Below are positions 24,201-31,764 of a stretch of DNA of 33,777 nucleotides, piece by piece; position 1 is the stretch's first letter; each line of letters starts with the position of its first letter. The notes under the pieces are model-generated. The model did no database searches, was not told the DNA's origin, and saw nothing but the letters and a program-made list of their open reading frames with translations. Where the stretch lies: IMG/VR virus record IMGVR_UViG_3300025128_000170, positions 1 through 33,777 of that record; one strand, given 5' to 3'. The DNA comes from a virus. Position numbers and translations under genes: made by a program.

Positions 24201-26062
24201 GGGTCACATAATTGAACTTCACACTCAGCATCTGACCACTGGTCTCCTGCGGCAGGAAACATTATTTTCATAGTAAAATATCCATTAGGCACGGGATTTG
24301 ATGATGCTTGAGTTGCAGTATAAGAAGCTGCATCAGAACTTTGGTCACCTTTAACATAAACATCTGTTCTACCGTTTCCTGTACATGTGTTACATGACCC
24401 ATGTCCTGAATTAGAATTATAATATGTATGAGCGCTTGATAAATTTTGCATGTGTACACCGTCTGTCCACATTTTTGTATCAGCATCCCAATCAGATTCG
24501 TTATTACTGTCAAGTTGTTCAATAGCTGCAAATCTATTAAAAGCCCATCCTAAAAATGGAAAACCAGATGTTGCAGTTGTTTGGAGCGGGTTTGTGTCTG
24601 AAAAACCACCCCACTCAGTACCGTCAGTTGTAAAATGTTTACCCATATATGATAATATATTATCACTAGCAGTTGGTTTGAAAAATCCTAATGTTACTAG
24701 AAACCCTCTTTTTACTAACGATATTTTATCTAAAGAATCATCATAAGCTTGAACTATATCTAATCCATCTAAATTTATATCTAATTCTATTGTTCCTGCT
24801 ACGTTAGCACCTCTATTTTCATTTGCTGCTGTATTAGCGGTTATATCCCCGGTAAAATATTTATTTTGGAACCATGAAGGGAAATTAAGTGCAGGGAATG
24901 GAATTGGTCCATAACTAGCCATAGTTTGTTGTATTTTAGGATAGGCATTAGGGTTGGGGTTATTACTAGGACTATACATTTCATACATGTTTGAAAACTG
25001 CCCATCAGCACCAACTAAAGAGTTTATATCCGTTGCACCTGCCCAATAGCAATACATTTCCATACTTTGTCCGTTACCCTTTAACGTATTTTTAGTACTA
25101 AACCTAGAAACAGCGGTTCCGACTAAATGACTTTTGTCATCAGTTCCATTAACCAACATTTCTTTATCTTGTTGTACTACACTGAAAAAAGAATTATCAG
25201 GAGTTACTTGATTATTATATTCTTTACTACTGTCTAAAGTATCCTGACCTATTCCCTGAATTAAACCAGCTATAGCACTATCACGGAAGTATTTTACACT
25301 AGAACTTTTAGAATTGGTTACAGTTTTCCAATAAGAATCACCTTCTACACTTAAATTATCAGCTCTCATAATAAAACAAACCTTTCTCCTTCCCGATTTT
25401 TTACCCGTTGTTTCTGTGTAAGAACAATGTCTTCTACTAAATTTATTATAAGACATTGTCATTTTTAATTCACCACCACGAGATAACCTAACAACGTGGT
25501 CATGCGCATCTCCTACTTCTAAAAATGGTTTACTTATTTGGACTAAACTTCTAGCTATAGGTATATACTCAACGTTTCCAGCATATTCGAATTTACTAGC
25601 TAATCCTGTAAATTTTTCTTCATCAGATATATATCCACCTTGATTAGCAGTTATAGCTGTGAGATGACCCGGTTGTTTGGTTGCGTTAGGAGCTAACTTA
25701 AGATGTCCAGCGCCAGTATAATCTACAACATCTGGTTTACATTTATATAATACTAAATTAGGTGTAGTAGTAGAATAACTTTCTAAAACTACATCTTCTA
25801 TATACGCATAAGCATCCATACGTTTTATATCACCTGAGCCAAATACTGGCCTATCTGCTACCTTTGTTTTGAAAATAGCCTTTTTATGTTGTTGGCCTCC
25901 TCTTATAGAACTAAATCCGTATTTAGTCTGTGTTCCACTAGAACCATCAACTTTGAAAACGCGGTTAACCATTGTGGAACCTACGCTATCATATAAATCT
26001 TTGTGAGTTGCATTTAATTCTGCAAATGAACTCCATAATTCTTTCTTATAAAACTCTACCAT
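21209..26062 (-). CDS. giant tail protein with C-terminal LamG-like domain, candidate receptor-binding protein
   Basis: A 1617-aa protein, the largest in the window. The long N-terminal and central part is rich in Gly, Ser, Thr, Asn and aromatic residues, as in extended beta-helical or beta-sandwich tail proteins. It has a small Cys motif, GSCNTCTGNG. At about residues 1326-1555 is a LamG/concanavalin-like sandwich: ILHLPLNDAGSHGE, MRFDGNNDFVKYN, then KLYIDGKLVDQSG and DFTVGRSTTSFDGRIEEVVV. Such domains often bind sugars, so it is a candidate for host cell-surface recognition. It lies right after the tape measure, where tail tip and fibre genes normally sit. It is also a large, surface-exposed candidate substrate for the glycosylation cassette; that is speculation. 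Confidence 0.75.
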   Translation of the reverse strand: MVEFYKKELWSSFAELNATHKDLYDSVGSTMVNRVFKVDGSSGTQTKYGFSSIRGGQQHKKAIFKTKVADRPVFGSGDIKRMDAYAYIEDVVLESYSTTTPNLVLYKCKPDVVDYTGAGHLKLAPNATKQPGHLTAITANQGGYISDEEKFTGLASKFEYAGNVEYIPIARSLVQISKPFLEVGDAHDHVVRLSRGGELKMTMSYNKFSRRHCSYTETTGKKSGRRKVCFIMRADNLSVEGDSYWKTVTNSKSSSVKYFRDSAIAGLIQGIGQDTLDSSKEYNNQVTPDNSFFSVVQQDKEMLVNGTDDKSHLVGTAVSRFSTKNTLKGNGQSMEMYCYWAGATDINSLVGADGQFSNMYEMYSPSNNPNPNAYPKIQQTMASYGPIPFPALNFPSWFQNKYFTGDITANTAANENRGANVAGTIELDINLDGLDIVQAYDDSLDKISLVKRGFLVTLGFFKPTASDNILSYMGKHFTTDGTEWGGFSDTNPLQTTATSGFPFLGWAFNRFAAIEQLDSNNESDWDADTKMWTDGVHMQNLSSAHTYYNSNSGHGSCNTCTGNGRTDVYVKGDQSSDAASYTATQASSNPVPNGYFTMKIMFPAAGDQWSDAECEVQLCDPKTGIPLRKANEAPQAADKFSRVSHLTHHMGYTQTYWWSGRTANAGALGNSSTGLGFPHSGTDDGGVSYFASDHSSPLNTAYGGGPEHAGAVWPRFLTVWLTNFHNSTGNGVNEDMMMEYGGGNIERTQIAQSDGTTATDTIRRATQSSVFVDGVRLKNFNYTYQNATTNPEKHNPTELLIDAPSLVPMFSTSAADTWSAVPGDGLGFPGYTVLSFGTDEVDDFVDGGSPDVGIFLNNFSTNLSNNQAVTFTRWAFTTGYSTDEAKAYSTSGTFPTSQQANNQLSGGGSYFGNQMAYSSIGGFNIDHSKTYAIDTNVSNTNALGYTSGTGSVDGFTRAGFIRIKGDIQAAATGVGYSSGTVDTVPVLTKRENIACSARVLKVVSRNEGVYKVDSVEPFKNHENDTFIGFLWGGKVRNTTGGELQDTDTEGGDGNTMNNTIKLIEVIDNKHVKLEWNGLSKTGEQMTSEYQLPYLFISPYKYWVYGVIQNWSYSLSAQSIVLMPAKTYSSALCTIGDGTSNNHYGAAFGATWNEYLYNDAPSITGSYENSWTHDPDDDDTILDIRDYGFGTYEEETETGGFISKSIPKSRAYNQFKMPKIFEVDSTIEPGDDVHFVLDSLDPDSKHEVIFYNNLSSAPSGVTLNDNQTDRLPYSLTVFEDKLPETPSLSVVPYENDPYLPEFRFSADDDDLWYGFMIIDSKPVNTQYHDAILHLPLNDAGSHGEHPSTVPVNKAFKNNTDGGTTTETAGMSDSGQLHDIEGLAGNCMRFDGNNDFVKYNPSSGDTLQQLTSEASWVAHFVTDNGAAGVNYIIESPQCDLLIDADTGIITTHVYSAASEFVTLTSPAITMDGETPCNAIVTFDKNLKSGNVKLYIDGKLVDQSGLVTAAGPSDGQKPNWDKGDDLHSSTGDFTVGRSTTSFDGRIEEVVVYKKCIYPVAPSDEKFVLTKNLTELSNGSPVSYSARLFMKDYHNIRGGSSTDVATSPTVSYRKAAFRLVD

Positions 26063-26064
26063 TA

Positions 26065-29000
26065 TTATATTCCTCCTGCGTCATTTTGTCTACGTATAGC
26101 TTCGGGTAACGCTCTTGCTACCCTGTCAGCGAAGTCTTCTCCATCTTGGACATTGACGTCGCCCATATTTAAAGTTATGCCTCCTCCTCCTAGCATATTT
26201 TGTGTCTTAGGTATTATTGTTTCGCCGGGTTCAACCATAACTTGTTGATGTCTTGACCCTAGACCCATACCTTTAGGTCCGCCAGTTTCATACATAGGAA
26301 TTCTACCTCCTGTATCATATATAGCTGTTGAATAATCTTTAGCTGCTCCTTCTGAACCAACTGCTCCTACTGAAAAATCTTCTACTTTTGGTGCGGCCAT
26401 TAATTTTTGTATAGCAAGTGCGGCTCCGGCCATTATAGCCATACCTCCAATTACCATAGCAGGGAACATAAATGGAGGATAATTAGTAGCAGTCTTAGCT
26501 ATATGTGCTGCTAATGCATATCCCATAAGAGCACCTGTAATAGCACCTATCGCTGCTGCTAATTTTGGAGACTCTTTAGCAAATGTTCTTATAACCAAAA
26601 CAAACGCTAACATACCCAATTGAGCACCTGCTTGTGACATGGCTAGTTTTTTGAACCCAGCTCCTAAAGTCATAGTAGCAGCTGTACCCTTTAACATACC
26701 CATGTTAGATAAATTTTGCATCAATATTTGTTTATCTAGTAACATAGTATTAAACGCTATCAATCCGTTGGTTATTGGTAGTATACCATTCAACATTTTC
26801 AATATAATTACAGCTTCTAAAAAGTTTGGACCTAAAAATCCTAATAATTTAACTGCTAAACGTAAAGGTGCAATCATTAATGTAATCATACCAGTAAAAT
26901 CTCTACCTTCTCCGTTCATATTTTTAACCATAGCGACTACTTCTGTTAATAATCTACCAAACTCTTGCATAGCAAATATAACTGTGTCCTTTATAGTTTG
27001 ACCAAGTGGTGTTAATCCTGTAGCTACACCATCTTCCATAGTAACAAACATGCCTTGTAACTGATTAGTAACGTTATGTAAGGTCATAGCATATTCATTT
27101 ATGAAACCATTACTCTTACCAACCTCATCTGACATAATAAAAATAGATTGAAAGCTGTTTTTCAATACATCTACTGTTCTAGCTAAAGATTGCTGCTGTA
27201 CGTCTGCCATTGCTGTTGCAGCACCAGCAGAATTAGCTAAATCATTAACTGCTCCTTCAAACTCATCAGCATTTTGTACTAAGTGAACAAAGGCTGTAGC
27301 ACCTCTGACGTTTAAATCCTCTAATAATGTAGTCATTAAGTCTACATCACTGGCTGCTGGACCCATTGCTACTTGAAATTCTTTAGCTATTTCAGTTAAC
27401 ATTTTGAAATTACCTTCAGCATCCATAATTTCGACACCTAATTTACGGAAAGCAGCTTCATTGTCATCAGCGTGTTGAGCAAATTCAGCTAAAGCTTGAC
27501 GTAAACCACGTCCTGCAATACCTGCTTCTAAAGCACGGTTGGTTAAAACTTCTAAAGAACCTAGTAATTGGTCTATATTCTGTCCTGTGGACACGAAGAA
27601 AGGCATAGCGAACTTGACAGCACTAGCCAAATCTTGATATTCAATCAAAGATTTGTTAATAGAATGTGCAAATTTATCAGTAAGTTCAGCAGAATCTTCC
27701 ATTTCTAAACCAAAACCAAAGATAGTCTGTGTTGTTAACTTAGCTACAGTCTCATGGTCACCTTGAACAGCCATAGCTAGTTTTAAAGTATTATTCAAAA
27801 CCATCATAGACTCTTCTGCATCTAAACCAGCCGAAGCTAGAGTATATAAACCTTGAGAAGCGTTATCCATAGAAACACCGTATTTATTACCAAAACTTAC
27901 AATTTCATCTGATAATCCAAATAATGTATCATTAGAGGCTTGGAAAATAGATTGAGCGTTCATTAACTCTTCTTCAAACGCCATAAACGTACTATTTACC
28001 TCATTTAATTTATTAAAGAATGCTGTAGTTGCTGCTGTAGATGCCGCAATAGAAGTAACTAATGTAGTTTTAAATGAAGCTGCCATAGCATCAATTTGAC
28101 CATTAAACTCTTTTGCTAATACAGCTCTATCTCTGTCGAGTTGTTTCTGTTGTTGCTTCTTACGATTTAATTCAGCGTTTGCCTTAGTTGCTTTTTTAGT
28201 AGAATCAATTTCGTCTTTTAATCTTTTACTTTCTATTGCACTTAAAGATTTATTTAAGTCTAATCCTGTTCTATATGTTCTATTTAAATCTGAATTAGCT
28301 CTTTTTGTCTCATTGAGCTGAGCACCTAAATCTGCTACTGACATCTTTTCTTTATCAATAGCGTGCTTTCTATCAATTACTTCTTTGCGGAATCCTCTGG
28401 TAACCTTTCTTATATTTTTAAGATTACCCTCCATATCTTTAAGTCTTTGAACTTCTGCTTTACCAGCTTTAGTTCTTTTATCTGTGCTTTTAAGTATATC
28501 CTTTTGTAATTTTATTTGCTTACGTTGAGCATCTTCATCTGCCTTAGACTGGGTAACTTTAGCTTCTGCTACTTTTAATTCTTTTTGTTGTGATGCTAAT
28601 CTTGCTCCTCTTAGGTCTATTTCAGTTTTAATTTGTTTGATGTTTTCTTTTTGAAGATTTAACATGTTGCTCATTACAGAAAGACCTTTCTTTCTATCAT
28701 CAGCTTCACCACCCATAGTGGCTTGCATGTCTTCTTCTATAGTCTTACCTGTACCAACATCTATATCCATAGCAGCCATTCTGTTACGGAACTCATTCAT
28801 ATTACCTTCCATTGCTTGTAACTGTGCTTTATGCTCAGCTGCAAATTCAGGTGTACCAAATGCACCACCTTTTAAAGATTCTGGTGGTGTTGTGACTGCT
28901 GCATCTTGAAAACCTTTTAACGCATCGTTTCTACTCTTTTTTGCTACATCAGATGCATTTTTTAAATCACTTTCTAAATTTTTAAAAGTCTTTCTACTTT

Positions 29001-29157
29001 GTGAGTCAATTTGAGATTGTGCTTGTAAAGAAGCTTTCATTTGGTCTAATTGAAACTGCTTACCAATCTTACTTACACTACTTAACTCACGACGAGCGGT
29101 GCTTGTTTCGGCTACTAACTCTATTAGTGCCTGTTCTCGGTATGCATATGTTGCCAT
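26065..29157 (-). CDS. tail tape measure protein
   Basis: A 1030-aa protein. Residues about 20-350 are charged, coiled-coil-rich helices. Residues about 385-670 match the TP901-type core: AFEEELMNAQSIFQAS, FGLSDEIVSFGNKYGVSMDN, ASAGLDAEESMMVLN, ALEAGIAGRGLRQALAEFA and NVRGATAFVHL. A hydrophobic region with several membrane-like helices spans about 730-920. The end, VEPGETIIPKTQNMLGGGG, is the usual C-terminal segment of tape measures. The protein sets tail length and may pass into the cell membrane on infection. By the common rule of about 0.15 nm per residue the tail would be about 150 nm long; this is a rough inference. Confidence 0.92.
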   Translation of the reverse strand: MATYAYREQALIELVAETSTARRELSSVSKIGKQFQLDQMKASLQAQSQIDSQSRKTFKNLESDLKNASDVAKKSRNDALKGFQDAAVTTPPESLKGGAFGTPEFAAEHKAQLQAMEGNMNEFRNRMAAMDIDVGTGKTIEEDMQATMGGEADDRKKGLSVMSNMLNLQKENIKQIKTEIDLRGARLASQQKELKVAEAKVTQSKADEDAQRKQIKLQKDILKSTDKRTKAGKAEVQRLKDMEGNLKNIRKVTRGFRKEVIDRKHAIDKEKMSVADLGAQLNETKRANSDLNRTYRTGLDLNKSLSAIESKRLKDEIDSTKKATKANAELNRKKQQQKQLDRDRAVLAKEFNGQIDAMAASFKTTLVTSIAASTAATTAFFNKLNEVNSTFMAFEEELMNAQSIFQASNDTLFGLSDEIVSFGNKYGVSMDNASQGLYTLASAGLDAEESMMVLNNTLKLAMAVQGDHETVAKLTTQTIFGFGLEMEDSAELTDKFAHSINKSLIEYQDLASAVKFAMPFFVSTGQNIDQLLGSLEVLTNRALEAGIAGRGLRQALAEFAQHADDNEAAFRKLGVEIMDAEGNFKMLTEIAKEFQVAMGPAASDVDLMTTLLEDLNVRGATAFVHLVQNADEFEGAVNDLANSAGAATAMADVQQQSLARTVDVLKNSFQSIFIMSDEVGKSNGFINEYAMTLHNVTNQLQGMFVTMEDGVATGLTPLGQTIKDTVIFAMQEFGRLLTEVVAMVKNMNGEGRDFTGMITLMIAPLRLAVKLLGFLGPNFLEAVIILKMLNGILPITNGLIAFNTMLLDKQILMQNLSNMGMLKGTAATMTLGAGFKKLAMSQAGAQLGMLAFVLVIRTFAKESPKLAAAIGAITGALMGYALAAHIAKTATNYPPFMFPAMVIGGMAIMAGAALAIQKLMAAPKVEDFSVGAVGSEGAAKDYSTAIYDTGGRIPMYETGGPKGMGLGSRHQQVMVEPGETIIPKTQNMLGGGGITLNMGDVNVQDGEDFADRVARALPEAIRRQNDAGGI

Positions 29158-29444
29158 TATTGTACTGCTTCAAAGAGTGACTTTGCACCCCTCTCTATGC
29201 CATATTGTCTTCTTTTCTTGAGGTATTCGTTATATTTACTTCGAATACGAGGTTTATCTTTAGCCATTGAGTCTACATCTTCATTATCGTAACCATCAAA
29301 AGAATGTAGAATATTAAATTCGCTTAATGCGGTTGCTAACCCTTGTAATTCATACCTAGGGGTTGCTTTTATCTCAGCCCAACTTAAATTCAGGTCTTTC
29401 ATTAAAGGGATGAACATCGTCACCATTTCTGGTGAATAGCTCAT
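29157..29444 (-). CDS. tail assembly chaperone-like protein, distal part
   Basis: A 95-aa protein between the 119-aa gene and the tape measure. It has WAEIKATPRYELQGLATAL and FDGYDNEDVDSMAKDKPRIR, features that recall the T part of lambda-type GT chaperones, which are short, helical and lie just before the tape measure. Its TAA overlaps the tape-measure ATG. It starts 5 bases after the 119-aa gene, in its own frame with its own start. Function is inferred from position and from the motif-like segment. Confidence 0.6.
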   Translation of the reverse strand: MSYSPEMVTMFIPLMKDLNLSWAEIKATPRYELQGLATALSEFNILHSFDGYDNEDVDSMAKDKPRIRSKYNEYLKKRRQYGIERGAKSLFEAVQ

Positions 29445-29449
29445 CCATT

Positions 29450-29809
29450 CTAAAAATCCGATTTAGGTGTCTCTGTTTGCATTATGCTATTTGATATACT
29501 CCATCGTAGTGTGGTTGGAAGCTTAACCCAAGACTCCTCTGATATGATTGCATCTTCTGGGTTTTTATTATTAGCCTTTTCTATCATTTTTAAAACTCTT
29601 GCACCTGCTAATTTAGCATAATGTGCGTTTTGTTCTTCTTCTGATACACTAGGGTCAGGTAGTCCCATTTGTGGTTCTTCTGACTCTGTCAACTCACACC
29701 ATTGTAAGCTTAATAACTTACCGTTGTATTCTATTTCTTTTGTTTGTATAGTTTCTGTTAAAGAGATAAGCTCTTCTATAGTCCATACCTCATTCTTCTT
29801 CTCCGACAT
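29450..29809 (-). CDS. tail assembly chaperone-like protein
   Basis: A 119-aa acidic helical protein beginning MSEKKNEVWTIEELISLTET, with LLSLQWCELTE, and ending with WVKLPTTLRWSISNSIM, a feature of tail chaperones that sit between tube and tape-measure genes. GGAG stands 7 bases before the ATG in an A-rich stretch. It overlaps the 63-aa gene by 20 bases in another frame, the arrangement in which lambda-like viruses make a frameshift fusion; here an ordinary start explains it equally well. Confidence 0.65.
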   Translation of the reverse strand: MSEKKNEVWTIEELISLTETIQTKEIEYNGKLLSLQWCELTESEEPQMGLPDPSVSEEEQNAHYAKLAGARVLKMIEKANNKNPEDAIISEESWVKLPTTLRWSISNSIMQTETPKSDF

Positions 29810-29981
29810 TTTTTTTCTCCTTCTTTTGCTTTTTCGTTGATTTCTTTTTTGGATTTACAAGTTCTGCGAGAGCTTGTAATGCATCGTCCATGGCTAAGGG
29901 TTTGTCAGATATGACATTACCCTCGCCATCTTTTATTCTGTACTTGCCATCAGCAGTGTACATTTCTAATTCGTAACTCAT
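29790..29981 (-). CDS. small protein after the tail tube genes, Lys-rich end
   Basis: A 63-aa protein with a compact first half (MSYELEMYTADGKYRIKDGE, then PLAMDDALQALAELVNP) and a Lys-rich, then acidic tail (KKKSTKKQKKEKKNVGEEE). It follows the second tail-tube gene by an ATGA overlap, the usual place of the first tail assembly chaperone (gpG position), but it is shorter than most. It ends past an A8 run (29809-29816) inside the start of the next gene. Confidence 0.55.
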   Translation of the reverse strand: MSYELEMYTADGKYRIKDGEGNVISDKPLAMDDALQALAELVNPKKKSTKKQKKEKKNVGEEE

Positions 29982-31024
29982 AGTTCGTCCGCCGTTGTTA
30001 GTGTTGTGTTAACTGAGGTTGCTATTTTTGGTTCTAAAAATCCATAGAACGTTATAGTTTCCTCTGTTACACCATCAGGATTAAAAGATACACCATATTC
30101 TGTCATACACATGTTTTTTAATGTCATGACTTCTTGACCAGATTTTAGTTGCAGATGCATTCTGTAACCAAAATTTTGGTTCGGTTGTACCTTTGTTCCG
30201 TCTGGTCCACCTTGATTCAATTTAACAGTTCCTACAGCAGGTAGAACATTTGCTGCTACAGCAGTAGCTGCATCTACATCAGCTGTATCTAAATCTGAAT
30301 CTGTATACGTCATTAACCCATCTCTAGCCTTATTGAAAAGTATTTCAAAGCGTCCGTCTGACTTTTTTCTAGTTAATGTTAAAGTCACTTCGTTTTTAAT
30401 TTCAGCTTTTAATCCTGTTCTTTGACCAAAGAAAGCTATATCTTCATCAGTTTTACCTAAAGATAAGTCTACACCTACTAAATCAGTAATCATGTTCTTA
30501 TTACTAGATGCTGAGTTTAGAGGAGCTGCTGATGTACCACTATCTGTGATATCTTGCATTCCTCCAGTATCTAAGTACTTAGGATAACTTCTGTTGAAGA
30601 TAAAGGTATCTGGACTTGAATTGTCAGAAGTACCATTTAACTCTCGTGTAACGTTAGTTGTGGTTGCTTCTGAGTCACTTATATCTATTTTACTTGCACC
30701 TGATACACCCAATGCATGAGTGAGGTGTGCACTAAAAGTAGTAGTAGTTGCTACATTTGCAAAGTAGATAGTATGAGCGTCTATGTTGGTCATACCAACT
30801 GTAGCATCAGTTCCATCCATAGTAAATTGTATAGGGTCACCTGACGTTAATCCGTGTGCGGCTGAAGTCGTAATAATATCAGTGCCAGCGTTTATACTTG
30901 CTACCTCTGCTAATCTTACGTTATTTGCATATGCCTCGCCTTGTTCTACAGAAACTGATATTCCACAGAAATCGTGCTCTGTAGTAATGGAGGCTAAAAC
31001 ATCGCGCCCAAGGAAGTAAACCAT
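29978..31024 (-). CDS. tail tube protein paralogue with an inserted domain
   Basis: A 348-aa protein that starts MVYFLGRDV exactly like the 198-aa gene before it. The second half, VGVDLSLGKTDEDIAFFGQR then TGLKAEIKNEVTLTLTRKK, and the end GVSFNPDGVTEETITFYG, match the 198-aa protein closely, so both have the tail-tube-like fold. It differs by about 100 residues near the front that include AAHGLTSGDPIQFTMDG (about 53-69), a domain also found in the 1000-aa tail protein and in many phage structural proteins, and by a loop near 245-275. The insert may decorate the outside of the tube. A GAGGT site precedes the ATG. Confidence 0.8.
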   Translation of the reverse strand: MVYFLGRDVLASITTEHDFCGISVSVEQGEAYANNVRLAEVASINAGTDIITTSAAHGLTSGDPIQFTMDGTDATVGMTNIDAHTIYFANVATTTTFSAHLTHALGVSGASKIDISDSEATTTNVTRELNGTSDNSSPDTFIFNRSYPKYLDTGGMQDITDSGTSAAPLNSASSNKNMITDLVGVDLSLGKTDEDIAFFGQRTGLKAEIKNEVTLTLTRKKSDGRFEILFNKARDGLMTYTDSDLDTADVDAATAVAANVLPAVGTVKLNQGGPDGTKVQPNQNFGYRMHLQLKSGQEVMTLKNMCMTEYGVSFNPDGVTEETITFYGFLEPKIATSVNTTLTTADEL

Positions 31025-31033
31025 TAATTTACC

Positions 31034-31630
31034 TCAAAGTGCGGTTGTTGTTGCGGTTTGGTCTACGTCAGTGGCTATGAAAGGTTCGACGTGTCCCATG
31101 AAAGTTAGTGTTTCTTCAGTAGTTCCGTCAACATTCAATGAAACTGAGTGTTCTGTGAATGTCATATTTGGAATACTAATAACTTCATCACTTCCGCCGT
31201 CTTTTAATGCAATGTAAAGTCTGTAACCGTGTTTAACTGTAGGTTGTGACAATCCGTCAATTAGAGCGGAGCCATCTGAACCGTATCTAGCGTCCATGAA
31301 AACATGGTCCCAGAATTTGTTAAGTTTCTTTTTAGTTATAACGACTGTTGTCTCGTTTTTGATTTCGGCTTTCAATGCGGTCCTTTGACCCATGTAAGCT
31401 ATATCTTCGTCTACTTTACCTAATGTTAAATCTACACCGGTAACATCTGTGAACGGGTTATAATTGCTATTACCATCAAATACATCAGCTGCTGAAGATG
31501 TCAACTTTTCGATACAATCGGTAACAACACTTGTTTCACTACCTCTTGCAGCATTGGAGTTGATATCTACAACAGACGCGGATTCGGTTGATATTGCAAC
31601 TTTTACGTCTCTTCCTAGGAAATATACCAT
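31034..31630 (-). CDS. major tail tube protein
   Basis: A 198-aa beta-rich protein (MVYFLGRDVKVAISTESASV at the start, GVDLTLGKVDEDIAYMGQRT in the middle, LNVDGTTEETLTFMGHVEPF near the end). Size, position before the chaperones and tape measure, and its own strong promoter fit the protein that stacks to form the tail tube. The larger paralogue follows after 9 bases. It has an AGGAG site before its ATG and a leader hairpin. No sheath gene is seen nearby, so a siphovirus-like tail is favoured, but a sheath could lie outside the window. Confidence 0.75.
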   Translation of the reverse strand: MVYFLGRDVKVAISTESASVVDINSNAARGSETSVVTDCIEKLTSSAADVFDGNSNYNPFTDVTGVDLTLGKVDEDIAYMGQRTALKAEIKNETTVVITKKKLNKFWDHVFMDARYGSDGSALIDGLSQPTVKHGYRLYIALKDGGSDEVISIPNMTFTEHSVSLNVDGTTEETLTFMGHVEPFIATDVDQTATTTAL

Positions 31631-31649
31631 TTTTATTTTTTCTCCTGCG

Positions 31650-31664
31650 TAGCGTCCTACGCTA
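31650..31664 (-). promoter_or_regulatory. hairpin at the predicted 5' end of the tail tube mRNA
   Basis: TAGCGTCCTACGCTA is a perfect inverted repeat with a 6-bp stem and 3-base loop. Reading leftwards, the promoter at 31698-31688 would start transcription near 31668, so the mRNA would begin with this hairpin, followed by CAGGAG and the ATG at 31630. A 5' stem could protect an abundant transcript. Confidence 0.5.
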
Positions 31665-31687
31665 TCATAATTAAGTAGGGCGCGCTA

Positions 31688-31698
31688 GTATATAAAGG
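31688..31698 (-). promoter_or_regulatory. archaeal TATA-box promoter for the tail operon
   Basis: On the minus strand the sequence reads CCTTTATATAC, the same element as the four promoters on the other strand. It lies in the 134-base gap between the 534-aa gene and the tail tube gene, 68 bases before the ATG. An AT-rich TATATA at about 31754-31761 is a weaker alternative. The rest of the gap holds only the leader hairpin. Confidence 0.65.
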
Positions 31699-31764
31699 TT
31701 TCCCTGAATGGTGCAATATGGCTCTACTAATCTCCCTATACTCTCTTAATATAGCTATATATGC

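Noticed and set aside
24268-24531. An 87-codon minus-strand frame within the 1617-aa gene
   Set aside because: It is an alternative frame of the same strand inside a clear large gene, with Leu/Ile/Gln-rich shadow composition.
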